A DNA stretch of 64,000 nt from Dastarcus helophoroides (taxonomy: Eukaryota > Arthropoda > Insecta > Coleoptera > Bothrideridae): assembly GCA_028583605.1 (NCBI GenBank), contig CM053333.1, positions 24,717,302-24,781,301 on the forward strand. The letters are read 5' to 3'. A program made the translations under genes and the position numbers. The notes under the pieces were generated by a model. That model ran no database searches, was not told the origin of the DNA, and saw only the letters and a program-made list of their open reading frames with translations. Each line of letters opens with the position of its first letter. Within the stretch, counting starts at the first letter, position 1. Below, piece after piece: positions 10,331 through 22,800 of this stretch.

Positions 10331-13300
10331 CGCATTCTATAAAAAAGTTCAAAGTTTAAAAGAAAAATTGTGAAGAAATTTTTTCGAGTATCAACTTTGA
10401 AACTCAAAAACATTAATGAATTTTTTAGAATTTCGATTTTAAATTCACAATAATTTATTATTTATTTTAAAATGTCGAGCAAAAAGAAAATAAAAAAATT
10501 CAATTTTTATCAAAAGTTCTAGTTCAAGCTTAAAATTCTTAGGTTCTTTAAGAAAAATTTGTTTTAGGTAAATTTCGACTTTTTTCGATATTTATTTTTT
10601 TTTGTACAAAGAGGTCGAAATTTTTAGGGAAAAAAAAATCAACATTAAAAAAAATCTAATCTTCGATTTGATAGTAAAAATTTCCAAATGAAAACCAAAA
10701 TCGAATTCTCAAAATTTCGAACTAAATTTCCAAATTTGAAATATTTGAAAAGTTTTCAATTTTTGAGTAAAAAAGTGTTAGTACCTACTTTATTAGAAAT
10801 TAGAAATTTTTATCAAAATTCCATGTATAAATTTTAAAAAAAAGAGGTGTGTTTAGTTTCAATTTTTTTTAGAAATCTCGAATCTGTCCTAAAATTTTGT
10901 ATTAAACCAAATTTTATTTTTGTAAACCGAAGTTTTTTCCCTAAATTTAATTAATTAATTCACGAATGTACTCTGTGACTTCAAAATGCCTACTTTGTTT
11001 GAAAACTTTAATCTTCAAATGTAATCTTCGGTTTTAAAAAAAATTTGTTTACAAAATTCGAATTTTTCAAATATCCACTTTTTTGGAAATTTTGACTTTT
11101 TATTGAAAATTATAACTTTTTATGAAAATGTCGACATTTTTCAAAATTGACTTTTTATTGAAAATTATAACTTTTTATGAAAATGTCGACATTTTTCAAA
11201 ATTTTGACTATTAAGAATTTTGATATTTTCACAATATTTGTCTGTTTTTCAAAATTTTAATTCTTCCGAAAATTTGGAATTTTTTGAAAATTTTGTTTTT
11301 CAAAAAAAAATTGAATTCTTTTACAAATTTTGACTTTTTTGAAAATTGGTAGGACCCAAAACATTTTCAAAATTCGGGATTTTTTCAAAATGTCGACCTT
11401 TTTTTTAAAATATAATTTTTTTATGAAAATTTCAACATTTTGACTTTTAAGTCTTTAAAATTTTAATTTGTTTTTTTTTAATTTGAAACTTTCGATGTTT
11501 TTTAAATTGTCGATTATTTTTTTTTGAAAATTTTGACTTTATTTCAAAATTTTAACTTTATTAAAAATTCGGAATTTTGTAAATCACAAAATCCTTTCAA
11601 TATTTTACTTATGTTTGAAATTTTTGGCTATTTCTCAAAATTCCATATATTTTTTTTTGAAAATCAAGATTTTCATGCTTAGGAGAAAGAAGAAGAAGGA
11701 GAATAAAAAGAAGGAGAAGAAGAAGAAGAAGAATAAGGAGAAGAAGAACAAGAAGAAGAAGAAGAAGAAAAAGGAGAAGAAGAAGAAGAAGAAGAAGGAG
11801 AAGGAGAAAAAGAAGGAGAAGGAGAAGAGGAAGAAGGAAAGGAGAAGGAGAAGGAGAAGAAAAAGAAAAAGAAAAAGAAGGAGAAGGAGAAGAAGAAGGA
11901 GAAGAAGAAGGAGAAGGAGAAGGAGGCGAAGAAGAAGAAGAAAAAGAAGGAGAAGGAGGCGAAGAAGAAGAAGAAGAAGAAGGAGAAGGAGAAGAAGAAG
12001 AAGAAGAAGAAGAAGAAGAAGAAGAAGAAGAAAAATGTTTTAGAACTTTCAAGTTTTTTTTTTCCAAATTTCGACTTTAATCTCGAAACTTTTGTCTCGA
12101 AATTCTAAAATTAACATAAATTCTTCCACTTTTTCTCGAAATTTAAAAAAAAGTTGAAGTTTTGAGTTTACCACTTGTCGAAATTTGGACATTAAAGCTG
12201 AACTCTTGACTTTCATCTTGAAATTTCTTGAAAAAAGTCAGAATTTCGAGATTGAAGGCGAAATTTCGATTTTAATCTCGGAATTTCTAGAAAAAAGTCG
12301 AAATTTTAACGTTAAACTCGAAATTTCTAAAACAAATTCTTTTTAAATTGATGTCCTTTTAACACCTTTGTAATATTGACCAGCAAATAAATATTTAAAA
12401 AAACATTGATGCATCGTTATCGAAAACCGATGTTTCATTAAAAAAAATATCAATGTTCAAACGTCGATGCTTTTTTGAATAATGTTGCTTGCTTTTGACA
12501 GGTGATCAAAACTAGGTGGTGAAATTAATGAACTTTCCATGTTCAAATTTAGGGAAAAAGTAGAAATTTTAGGAAATATTTAAAAATTGAAAAAACTCTA
12601 AATATTTACCATTTGGTCAAAATTTCGATTTTTTAAAAAATCTTTGAGTTAATTTTCAATTTTTCTTCGCAAGTCGGAAAATTCGACTTTGAAATCTGAA
12701 TTTTGAGAAGTTATTATTTTAAATCAATGTTTTTTTTAATGTTATCTTCCTTTTCTAAAATAGTTTACCTTTTTCTTTCAAAACGTAGACTTTTCTCGAT
12801 TTTTTTTTAATTATGTCTTTTCTTGACTTATGACTTGAAAATTGCGGCTTAGTGTTGAACTTTTAAACATTTTTCTTTTTGTAAAGAATTCAACTTTCAT
12901 TTACGTATTTTGAAAATTTCGAATTTTTTTGAACATATCGAAATTTTGAAATATACACTTTTTTCAAAATTTCGACCTCTTCTCGAAATTTTTACTTATC
13001 TTGACAATTTCTACTTCCAAAATATCGACTTTTTCTCGAATGATGACTTAATTTTGAAAATGTCGAGTTTTTTCTAAATTTATACTTCTCTGAAAATTTC
13101 TACTTTTTTAAAATTTCGGCTTTTTTTGTACATAATATAATTTGATTTCTCTAAAAGGTATGACTTTTGTTGAGTATTTTGTTTATTAAAAATTTTCCTT
13201 TTTAAAGGTTCAACATTTCTGAAAATTTCGACTCTTTCCAGATTTCAATTTTTTTTAATATTTTGAATTTACCGTCAAGTTTTAAATTTTTCTGGAAAAT

Positions 13301-13380
13301 CTCGACTTTTTAGGAAATTTTAAGGTTTTTTGAAAATTTGCATCATTTTACACTTTGTCTAGTGAAAATTATGACTTTTT
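10330..13380. repeat. AT-rich GTCGAAATTT-family array with purine microsatellite inside
   Basis: Long stretch of TTTCGACTTTTT / GAAATTTCGA words on both strands without an exact period. A recurring module (AAATTGATGTCCTTTT then CACCTTTGTAA) occurs near 12345-12375 and again in other arrays of this window. The purine tract at 11681-12035 is listed separately. No credible ORF. Confidence 0.65.
11681..12035 (+). repeat. 355-bp GAA/GGA purine microsatellite
   Basis: Uninterrupted purine run on the plus strand, mostly AAG/GAA triplets with GGA and occasional GGC variants (two GAGGCGAAG interruptions). Translating it gives a Lys/Arg-rich ORF on one strand and a Ser/Leu/Pro ORF on the other, both artefacts. 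Pure polypurine tracts of this length can form triplex (H-) DNA. Confidence 0.93.
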
Positions 13381-13701
13381 TTTCTGTGGAGCGAACTGAT
13401 CCTTGGTTATCTTCAAAAATTGAAATACAAAACTTGTCCCCTGAAATCAAGAAAGATTAAAAAAACACAGTATCTCTTTGAAGATTATAACTTGGCTGTC
13501 GAAACGTGTTAGAGCAATCTTTGTTTTGTTTTTTAATCTTTCTTTTTTTTTCTTTTGTATTTCAATTCTTTTATTGTTAATTAGATTATTTTGAATTCTG
13601 CCTTACGTACGTCTATACCAAAAAAAATCGCTTCAGTGATTGAGGCGTGGAAAGCTAACAACCGATTATTGAAAATAAACAAATTAAAGAAAAACATCTA
13701 G
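13381..13701. other. pigeon 3' flank with a dispersed short repeat
   Basis: 13384-13480 contains a module (GGAGCGAACTGATCCTTGG, then TCTTCAAAAATTGAAATAC and CAAGAAAGATTAAAAAA) that recurs near 26567, in inverted form near 33775-33822, and near 41720. The rest is AT-rich with no feature. Confidence 0.5.
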
Positions 13702-13707
13702 TTTATT
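13702..13707 (-). terminator. pigeon poly(A) signal
   Basis: AATAAA on the minus strand, 49 bases past the TAA of the terminal pigeon exon: the expected place for a polyadenylation signal. Confidence 0.7.
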
Positions 13708-13755
13708 GCACAATAAATACAACTTCGTCCACACAATAAATTAAGAAGTGCCAAG

Positions 13756-13898
13756 TTAAATAAAATCTTCAACCGAAGATTCTGTTGCTTCTATTAAAAG
13801 GCCAAAATCGAGGTCGGTCAAATTAGCCTTAGCAGTCAAAAGGTCGAGAAAAGAATCCAGAGGGGAAAATTTGTTGTTTGCTGGAAACGACGTTATAC
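13756..13898 (-). CDS. pigeon: pigeon terminal coding exon
   Basis: The acceptor TTTTAG (AG at 13899-13900) precedes a 143-base exon encoding [31 protein letters not shown] and [16 protein letters not shown], then TAA. Its first two bases complete the Gly codon split by the donor at 43437. The [11 protein letters not shown] block aligns with the conserved C-terminal LPLNYFIEILT of human GSAP. This is the evidence that the gene does not stop at 43 kb but continues across 29.5 kb of mobile DNA. Confidence 0.9.
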
Positions 13899-16800
13899 CT
13901 AAAACAAAAACATTTTATGCGTTTTATTTCGAGTATTTTCAGGTTTAAATGTATGCTAATCGTCCACATCTAAGAGAATATGCAACTGGGCCAAATAACG
14001 CATACATTTGATTTTAAATGTTGTGATACTTTTTTAGTGAATAATATTGATTTTTTAGAAACATTTTTCTTGATATTTTAAGCGTAATCTCGTATCCAGA
14101 TTTTTACAAATGTTTTTGACAATTAAATGTTCTTTAATTAAACCGTCAAACCTGCTAACAGTTGCATTACAGAAGATTTCATTAACATTTGTCAGTAAAC
14201 AATTTTTTAAACTGATATAATTAGCCAACCTAGTTTTTTTAAGTAAGTCTTGAAGGTTTTGCCACATCATTAATTGGTGATAATTACGCAAAAGTTGCGT
14301 AATTAATGCCAATATTATTGATGTGGTAAAACCTTTTAACTTAAGATTTAAAATCTTTGTTTTATTTGAAAAAATGTGGGAACCTATCGATCATACAGTT
14401 TCCTGTATTATCGGCATTACAGCGTTCTGTATTTATCGTAATTAGTATTCCAAGAGGGGTATCCGCTATCCCTAGAATTGCACGTAGTTCATACTTTTTC
14501 TTAGTTTCTCTATGGTTCCTTACTTGATTGGTATTTTTAAACCATATATGTAATACTTCTATATGGCGTTTTGTGTATAATCGCCAGTGCAAAATGCCTT
14601 GTCAAAAAAGTGAGATGAAGCTATAAGTCGTACTCTTTCGAGGACAAGCATTCATTCCTTTACAGCGGGAATAGATGACAAGATGGGCGGGAATAGGGAT
14701 GTCGTTTCCTTTTTAAAATAATCGATTTTTGGATCGATTCGAATCGTAAGCAAAAGTATCGATTCCCGATCAAATTGGGTGCTGAAAGATCGATTTCCTA
14801 TTAATCGCCTTGGTGAAATTTTTAAACATTTCTAATAAAAGAAAAATTGAATAATAATGATGAATTGGCGTAGTTTAATTTTGAAAGTTTTTTCTTGGAT
14901 TTTAAAGACTAATATTTATATTTTAATTATTTATTCCTAATTAGAAAAATCCGATACATATTTATTTTCTGTTTTGTTTTTTATTTATGTATTTTTGGGC
15001 ATTAATTTATAAAAATATATTTAGAAATATGAAGTTTAAACTGGAAATTACGAGATTAAAGTGGAAATTTCTACTTTATTTTTCAAATTTCGACTTTTTT
15101 GAAAAAATTTCATAGATAAAGTCGAAATTTCGGCTTTAATCTCGAAATTTCAATTTTTTTTTCACGAAATTTCAAGATAAGTCGAAATTTCTTATTCTAT
15201 GGTTAAGTTAGGCAGATGACAGTTAAGCTCCACCAACCCTTAGAATATAAGACTATATTCTAAGCATCAACTCTTTTACAATTTAATGTTGACACTTAGT
15301 AGTAGGGTACGTTCAAAAAATTCAATTTTTTATTACCCAAAATTTCGACCTTTTCTTGAAATTTCAAAGTTAAAGTAAAATTTTCGAGAAAAAAGTCGAA
15401 ATTTCGAGTTCAAAGTCGACATTTTACAAAAGGGTAAAAAGGACATTGATTTAAAAAAATAATTTTAGAGATTTCGACTTTTTTCTCGAAATTTTTATTT
15501 TTTTCGAAATTTCGACTTTTTTTCTCGAAATGTCGACTTTAATTTCGAAATTTCGGTTTTAGATTCGAAATTTCTGTTTTAAACTCGAAATTTCGTCTTT
15601 ACACTCAAAATCTCTACCTTTTTTTCGAAAATTTGGCTTTTTTCTTGAAATTTGTACTTTTTTCCTAAAATTCCGAGATTAATGTCGAAATTTTGACTTT
15701 AATCACTCTATGGTTAAATTAGGCAGAAGACAGTTACATACCACTACTCTTCTTCCCCAACAATCTTGACAGTTGGTAGTAGGGTGCGTTCAATAATTGC
15801 TATTTTTAATCATCAAATTTTGGTCTTTGTTCAGAAATTCCGAGATAAAAGAAGAAATTTCGAGAAAAAAGTTGAAATTTCGAGAGAAAGGTCGAAATTT
15901 CGAGTTTTAAATCGAAATTCCGTGATTAAGATCAAAATTTCGAGAAAAAAGTCGAAATTTCGGGACAATGAGTCGAAATTTGAGAAAAAAGTCGAAATTT
16001 ATAGAAAATAATTAAAATTTTGAGTTTAAAGTCGAATTTTCGACAAAAATTTCGATATTAAGGTCAACATTTCGAGAAAAAAGTTGGTATTTGAGAAAAA
16101 AGTCGAACTTTTCAGATTAAGGTAGAAATTTCGAAAAAAAGTCAAAATTTGAGAAAAACGTCGAAATTTCGAGAAAAAGTCGAAATTTTGAAATATTTCG
16201 AGAAAAAAGTCGAAATTTGAGAAAAAAGTCGAGATTTCTAAAAAAATCGAAATTTCGAGAAAAAAGGTCGAAATTTCGAGAAAAAAGTCGAATTTCGAAA
16301 AAAACGTCGAAATTTTGACTTTAACGTCGAAATTTCCAGAAAAGTGTCGAAATTTCGATATTAAGGTCCAAAATTCGAGAAAAAGTTGAAATTTGAGAAA
16401 AATGTCAACATTTCAGAAAAAAGTCGAAATTTCGAGATTAAAATTGAAATTTGAGAAAAAAAGTCGAAATTTTTAAAAATAACATTATTTTTAATCGATG
16501 TCCTTTCTACGCCTTTGTAACATTTCGAAAAAGTTGAAATTTCCAGAAAAAAGTCGAAATTTCCAGAAAATTCGAAATTTAAGAAAAAAGTCGAAACTTT
16601 GAGTTTAAAGTCGAAATTTCGACAAAAATGTCGAAATTTCGATCTTAAGGTCAAAGCTTCGAGAAAGAAGTCGAAAGTTTGAAATATTTCGAGAAAAAGT
16701 CGAAATTTCGAGAAAAAAGTCGAAATTTCGGGAAAAATGTCCAAATGTCGACATTCAGGTCAAAATTTCGAGAAAAAAGTCCAAATGTCGATATTCGGGT

Positions 16801-19800
16801 CAAAATTTCGAGAAAAAGGTCGAAATTTGAGAAAAAAAAAACGAAATTTCGAGGAAAAAAATCGAAATTTGACAAAAAAATCAAAATTTCGAGAAAAAAG
16901 TTGAATTTTTGAGAAAAAAATTTTGAAAAAGTTGAAATGTTCAGAAAAAAGTCGAAATTTCCAGAAAAAGTCGAATTTTGAGAAAAAAGTCGCAATTTAA
17001 GAAAAAATTGAAATTTTGAGGAAAAAAAGTCGAAATTTTGAGTTTTAAGTCAATATTTCGAGAAAAATGTCGACTTTTCGTGAAAAATGTGGAAATTTCG
17101 ATATTAAAGTCAAAATTTCGAGAAAAAAGTCGAAATTTGAGAAAAACGTCGAAATTTCAAGAAAAAAGTCGAAACTTCGAAATATTTCGAGAAAAAAATC
17201 GAAATTTAAGAAAAAAGTCAAGATTTCGAGAAAAAAAATCAAAATTTGAGAAAAAAGTCGAAATTTCGGGAAAAAAGTCGAAATTTCGCGAAAAAAATCG
17301 AAATTTGCAGAAAAGTCGAAATTTAAGAAAAAAGTCGAAATTTTGACTTTTTTTCTCAAAATTATTTCGAGAAAAAATCGAAATTTGCGAGAAAAGTCGA
17401 AATTTCGAGAAAAAAAGTCAAAATTTTGCATTTAAAATCGAAATCTTGAGAAAAATATCGAAATGTCGATATTAAGGTCAAAATTTCGAGAAAAAAGTCG
17501 AAGTTTAAGAAAAAAAACGAAGTTTCGAGAAAAAGGTCGAAATTTCGAGAAAAAATCGAAATTTGAGAAAAAAGTCGAAATTTTGAGAAAAAAGTCGAAA
17601 TTTTGAGAAAAAAAGTCGAAATTTCGAGAACAAAGTCAAAATTTCGAGCTCAAAATTGAAATTTGAGAAAAAAAGTCGAAATTTCTAAAGATAACATTTT
17701 TTCTAATCGATTTCCTTTCTACAGCTTTGTAACATTTCGAAAAAGTTCAAGTTTTCATAAAAAAGTCCAAATTTCCAAAAAAAAATCGAAATTTTGAAAA
17801 AAAAGGCGAAACTTGAAAAAAAAGCCAAAACTTGAAATCAAAGCGGAAGTTTAAGAAAAAAGTTGAAAATTCTAAAAATAACATTTTTTTTTTAATCGAT
17901 GTCCTTTCTACGCCTTTGTAACATTATTAATTATTATCAATAATTTAAATTTCGATTTAAAAATTGAAATTTCTACTTTTTTCTAGAATTTTCGACTTTA
18001 AATTCCAAATGTCGACTTTTTGTTTCAAAATTTTGACATTAAAGTCGAGATTTAGTGGAGGAAAGGTCAACATTCCGTGATATTTTTTTTCAAATTGATG
18101 TCCTTTCTAGGCTCTTGTAATTTTTACGCCCAAAAAAGTAAATCAACTTTTTTAAGTTTTGTAGTATATTTATTAATACGTGTGTAACACGTTCAACCAC
18201 TAAATAAAAGATTTTTCCCACTCCCACCAGTATATTCACTGTTTTCTTTATACCTTACGAGCAGGATAGATAGACCATATCAGTCTAGTGAACGGATATA
18301 ATGAAAGTCGCGCCGTGATTGGTCGATTTCATATCCACACTAGTGTGGATATGAAATTGACCAATCACGGCATGCGATAAAGACGAATGTCATTTTTAGA
18401 TTCAGAATTATACCATAGAATCTGTCAAACTGACTTGGGTATTTTCCAAAGAAAATATTTAAAATGAGTGCTTTTAGTGCAGAATCAGTAAACTTTATCC
18501 CAGCGGACATTTCTGAGGCTGCAAGTGAAATATTCAAGATATGATTACCTTAAAAATCAAATAGTAAATATGAATTTTGCTACGATAAATTTATGACATT
18601 TCATTGACACATGGACACTATATAAAATATATTAGAAACTGCAAATGTCACATGAAAAATTATTAATTTGCTAAATCGTATTTTAGTCTTTGATAGATCG
18701 TAGTCGTGGGAAAAATACGCTGTACAACTCGAGCGGATTGTCCATATCGCACTCGAACGATTGAGGCACTCCGCCTTCGGCGTCGTGCTCAAACTTCGTT
18801 CTCGTGCGATATGGACATCATATCCGCTCTTGTTGCACAAACTACTATTAAGACCGATAACAGATAATAAAATAACGTAGGGTAACTTTTATGAATATAC
18901 GGTAATTTTAACTGCGTATGTACGGAATTTTACCTTCAATTATATGGCAACACTGCACCACAGTTATCTTTTCTATTCAGTTAACGACATAATGAATGAA
19001 AAGAAACGCTTATGCTGCCATCTGTTGGGTTATTAACGAAGCTATTACTAGTAGGTGGAAGTGGATAATAACATAACGACATAAATGCACTTATACAAAA
19101 AATGAAAATTTTGTTATTAAATTTACAGTGACCTGCATCTAAGGTAAATCGATACGATTCTTAGAATTTTTGAATCGTTCATTAGATCGATCTTATATTT
19201 GAGATCGATTTAAAAAATCGACCTTAAGACTTCAAAAAATCGATTTTTCGATTAATCCTTCTGAGATCGACATCCCTAGGCGGGAACACTAATAAATGAA
19301 TGACAACAATGACAACTGACGAGAAGAGGCATATTTGAAATAAACTTTGAGATTGGTTAATATATTCTGTCCTTGAAAAAGACAAACATATGTATCCATC
19401 GCGCCTTTTTGACACAAACAAAGGGACAAACAGGCTATATACAGAGCGGTCGAGAATGATTAACCGTGCCGCTTCATACTGATTTTTTCTGTGCCGCGCA
19501 TCTATTTTAGAAACCAGTACTAAAATCACCAGCGCGGGTAGGTTAGGGTTATGGGGGTTCTGAAATGTGTATGAAAGTAAATAACACTTTGACGTTAAAT
19601 AAAGTTGACAACGTGTAAGTAATATATTTTATTGTTGACCCCAATTTTCGAAAATTACAAAAAAGCAATCATGAATAGATCTCTTCCATTCCTAGTAGTA
19701 CTGCAGAATTGTTAAGTTAAGGTTAAATGTAAATTTGGTGTGTACGAATCAAATAAGAAACATACGTGAACATGTCAAAAAATGACAGCAGCACACTTGA

Positions 19801-22800
19801 TTATTGTACACTTGATATTTCAAAATAAAATAATTTCTCATTTGATTTTAACAGAATAATAGATTCAAAGGTTTACACTCCGTAAACAGTAGCATTGTTG
19901 ATTGCGCGCAATATTATATCAGCCATAAACATTGCGGATAATTTTATATATTCTGTTATAACCTCAAATTAAATTGTTAACACAGTTGAGTTCTCAGAAG
20001 TAAAAAATTGAGTTCTACTAGAATAAAAATAGCCTAAAAGGTACCCCTAAAATTACTCTATATTTTAGTAAAAGTTTCATTAAAATCGATTAAACAGTTT
20101 CCGAGATTTGCCCGGACAATAGATCAGTCGACAGACAGATTGACACTTTTATTTTATTAGTATCTAAGATAAGGTGGGATATAAGTTATAAGAACGTATG
20201 TAAACAATAAAATAAAAATATGCCTTAGTCACACACCTAACTGCGCAGACTTGTATAATATTCATTTTTATAGAATGCTGATTATCCCAACAAATGAAGT
20301 ATCCGAACCAACCTTGCTCCCAATCAGTTCGGATAATCCACGCCCTGCTGTATTACCTAATTCACAAACCACTAACACTAGTGGTTCGTGACCAGTGGCG
20401 GCTGGTGACTTTTTGACAGGGGGTGCGCAGATGCAAAAATATTAGTAGTTCAGAATTTAGGTGACTCCAGTGCCATAGCAAGGTATTAAATTTAAGGGAA
20501 ACAAAAGTGATACAAAAGGTGTGATATTTAATAGTATTTTTACGAATTAAATTTAATTAACATCTTATGACCTCCAAAATATTTTTGGGTTATCATCTCT
20601 AGACTATTTTCATCGAGTACAAAAAAAACATTATCACATTTCTGAGCCCCTTTAAAGTACTCTGTACGGTTGCATGTCGTTACGGCTCTGAGTTACATAA
20701 TTAAAATTGTTTGCTTTCATAGGAATAACATTATATCACTTTTTCATGAAAACTGCATTTGAAAATAAAATATATTTTATTACAAAGTTCTAATTAAACT
20801 CTACAAAAACACACAAAAAAAAATTTTTTTAAACAAAATCCGCTCTACGATCTTTTAAAGAAATAAAGTGTTCATTACTTTCTCATCAAAATTGTTTAAA
20901 TTCAAATTTACAAATTAATAAGTAGACCCTAGAATGGGTACTGCTATCTCTTTGTGAATAGCGGTACTATTGGCAGTTAGGTCTGTAAGCGGCACAATTA
21001 GCAATCGCAATCAGATCAGCCGGCACTTATTTAGCATCATAAACCGTAAATACGCACTCCAAACTCTGACTCGTACTCACCATTTGGCAATAGCGCATAA
21101 GCGCGGAGCGGCGTACCTCGGGCTAGCTTTAACGTGGTGTTCTGTAAATTATTTCTCCGTATCCCGTGGAGGTCATTGATAGGCATCGCACGGCAGCCAG
21201 GTTAGGTGCATAATTTTGCGCGCACCAACTTATTTAAATTTCCTTATAATATTTGATATAATTGAATCAAACTTTATTCCAAGTCACTCACAAGTATTAT
21301 TAGTTAATTAGTATATCATTATTTTGTGTTTAAAAATGTAATAATCCAAGTCTTTTACATTAAACCGAAAAGAATAGATAACTAATTTCACGAGGAGCGT
21401 GCGCTCTTGCGCTCTTCAAGACCAGCCGCCACTGTTCGTGACCTAATTAGTTTGTAATGACAGCTATTACTACACAAGTAGTAAGTTAGAAACACGAGCC
21501 ATCTTGTCTCATAGGTAACGAGGAAGATTGCATAGCAACGATGCTGATGAATAAGTTTTCTGATTGAAGTTTAATGAGCCTCATTACATTTCAATTTTTA
21601 AAGAAATAATGGACATATTTTTGAATAGTACGTAAGGGATAAGTATGGTTATTTTATAGAGAGAAGCACAGATCCCGGATCGTAATTTAATACGTTGTGT
21701 CTTTTTAAAATCCTAAACGTTTTTTAAAATTTTAATTTGTTTCATTATTTTGCCTCATTTTCGGTGGAATTTTTTTAAAAACTTCCAACTATTTTCAAGA
21801 TTTTCATTTTTCTTAATGTTTTGACCTTTTCTGAACATTTTTTATAAAGAGATCCAACTTATTTTGAAATTGTTGGTTTCAGAAATATTGACTTCTTTCA
21901 AAAATTTCAACATTTTTGAAATGTTAGGTTTTTCAAAATCTCCACTTTTTTCAAAGTTTTGGCTTTTTTCAAAGTTTGACTTTTTGAAAAATTTGACGGT
22001 TTCAAAATGTTGACTCCTTCAAAATTTTGAATTATTCAAAATTTTTTGTAATCTCCTTTTTTTTCAAAATTTCTTACCTTACCATAAATTTGGACTTTTG
22101 TTCTGCAAAATTTTGACTTTTTTCAAAATTTATCATTTTATTTCTCACTTTCTTCAGATGTCGCAACTTTATTGAAAAATGTTGTATTTTTTTGGAAAGC
22201 TTCGAATTTCCAAAATTTTGTCTTTTTTAAAATATTTGTTGCTTTGGAACATTTCAATTTTTTAAAAAAATTTCGATATATTTTTTGAAAATTTTGCCTT
22301 TTTAAACTTTTTACCTAAAAAAATGTGAAAATTTAGAGTTTAAAATCTAAACTTAAAGATTACACGCAGTTTCGAAAAAAAAGTCAAAATTTTGGAAACA
22401 TTAAAAAAAATCAAAATTTTAAGTTGAATTCGAAAAATATAATATATTTTGATTTTAAAGTCAAAACTTCGACAAAAAAGTTGAGACAAGTTGGAAATTG
22501 AACTAATTTTTTGTATTGAAACTTCTATTTTTATAAACCAAAAATTAATAGAAAAAAGTCAAAATTCAAAAATTTTTTTCAGGAATTGTTTTCATCAAAT
22601 TGTGACTTTAAAATTGGAAATTTAAAACGACATTCGAAATAAAAAAAAATATTCTTTTCAATCTCATTATTTGTTAGAAAGTTTGACTTTGTTACTCGAA
22701 CTTTCGGTTTTACTCTTACAATTTACAAAATGAATTCTTGCATTTTCTAATTTAAACAATTCAAGATTGAACTATGGATTTTAAATATTAAACTTTCGAA

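Larger units (their letters stand above)
14694..19278. mobile_element. 4.6-kb non-autonomous hAT-like element with array interior
   Basis: Termini TAGGGATGTCGTTTCC and, reverse complemented, TAGGGATGTCGATCTC; perfect 8-bp target duplication GGCGGGAA at 14686-14693 and 19279-19286. Subterminal regions contain ATCGATTTTT-type words on both sides. There is no transposase. The interior holds a 3-kb GTCGAAATTTCGAG array (15030-18060) and two palindromes (18313-18370, 18722-18837), so most of the length is not typical hAT sequence. Confidence 0.88.

Noticed and set aside
11609..12067. Poly-Ser/Leu (-) and poly-Lys/Arg (+) ORFs
   Set aside because: Direct translations of the GAA/GGA microsatellite; no start context or homologue.
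16361..17431. Several Phe/Ser- and Lys/Arg-rich ORFs up to 128 codons
   Set aside because: They follow the GTCGAAATTTCGAG repeat on both strands and show no conserved domain.
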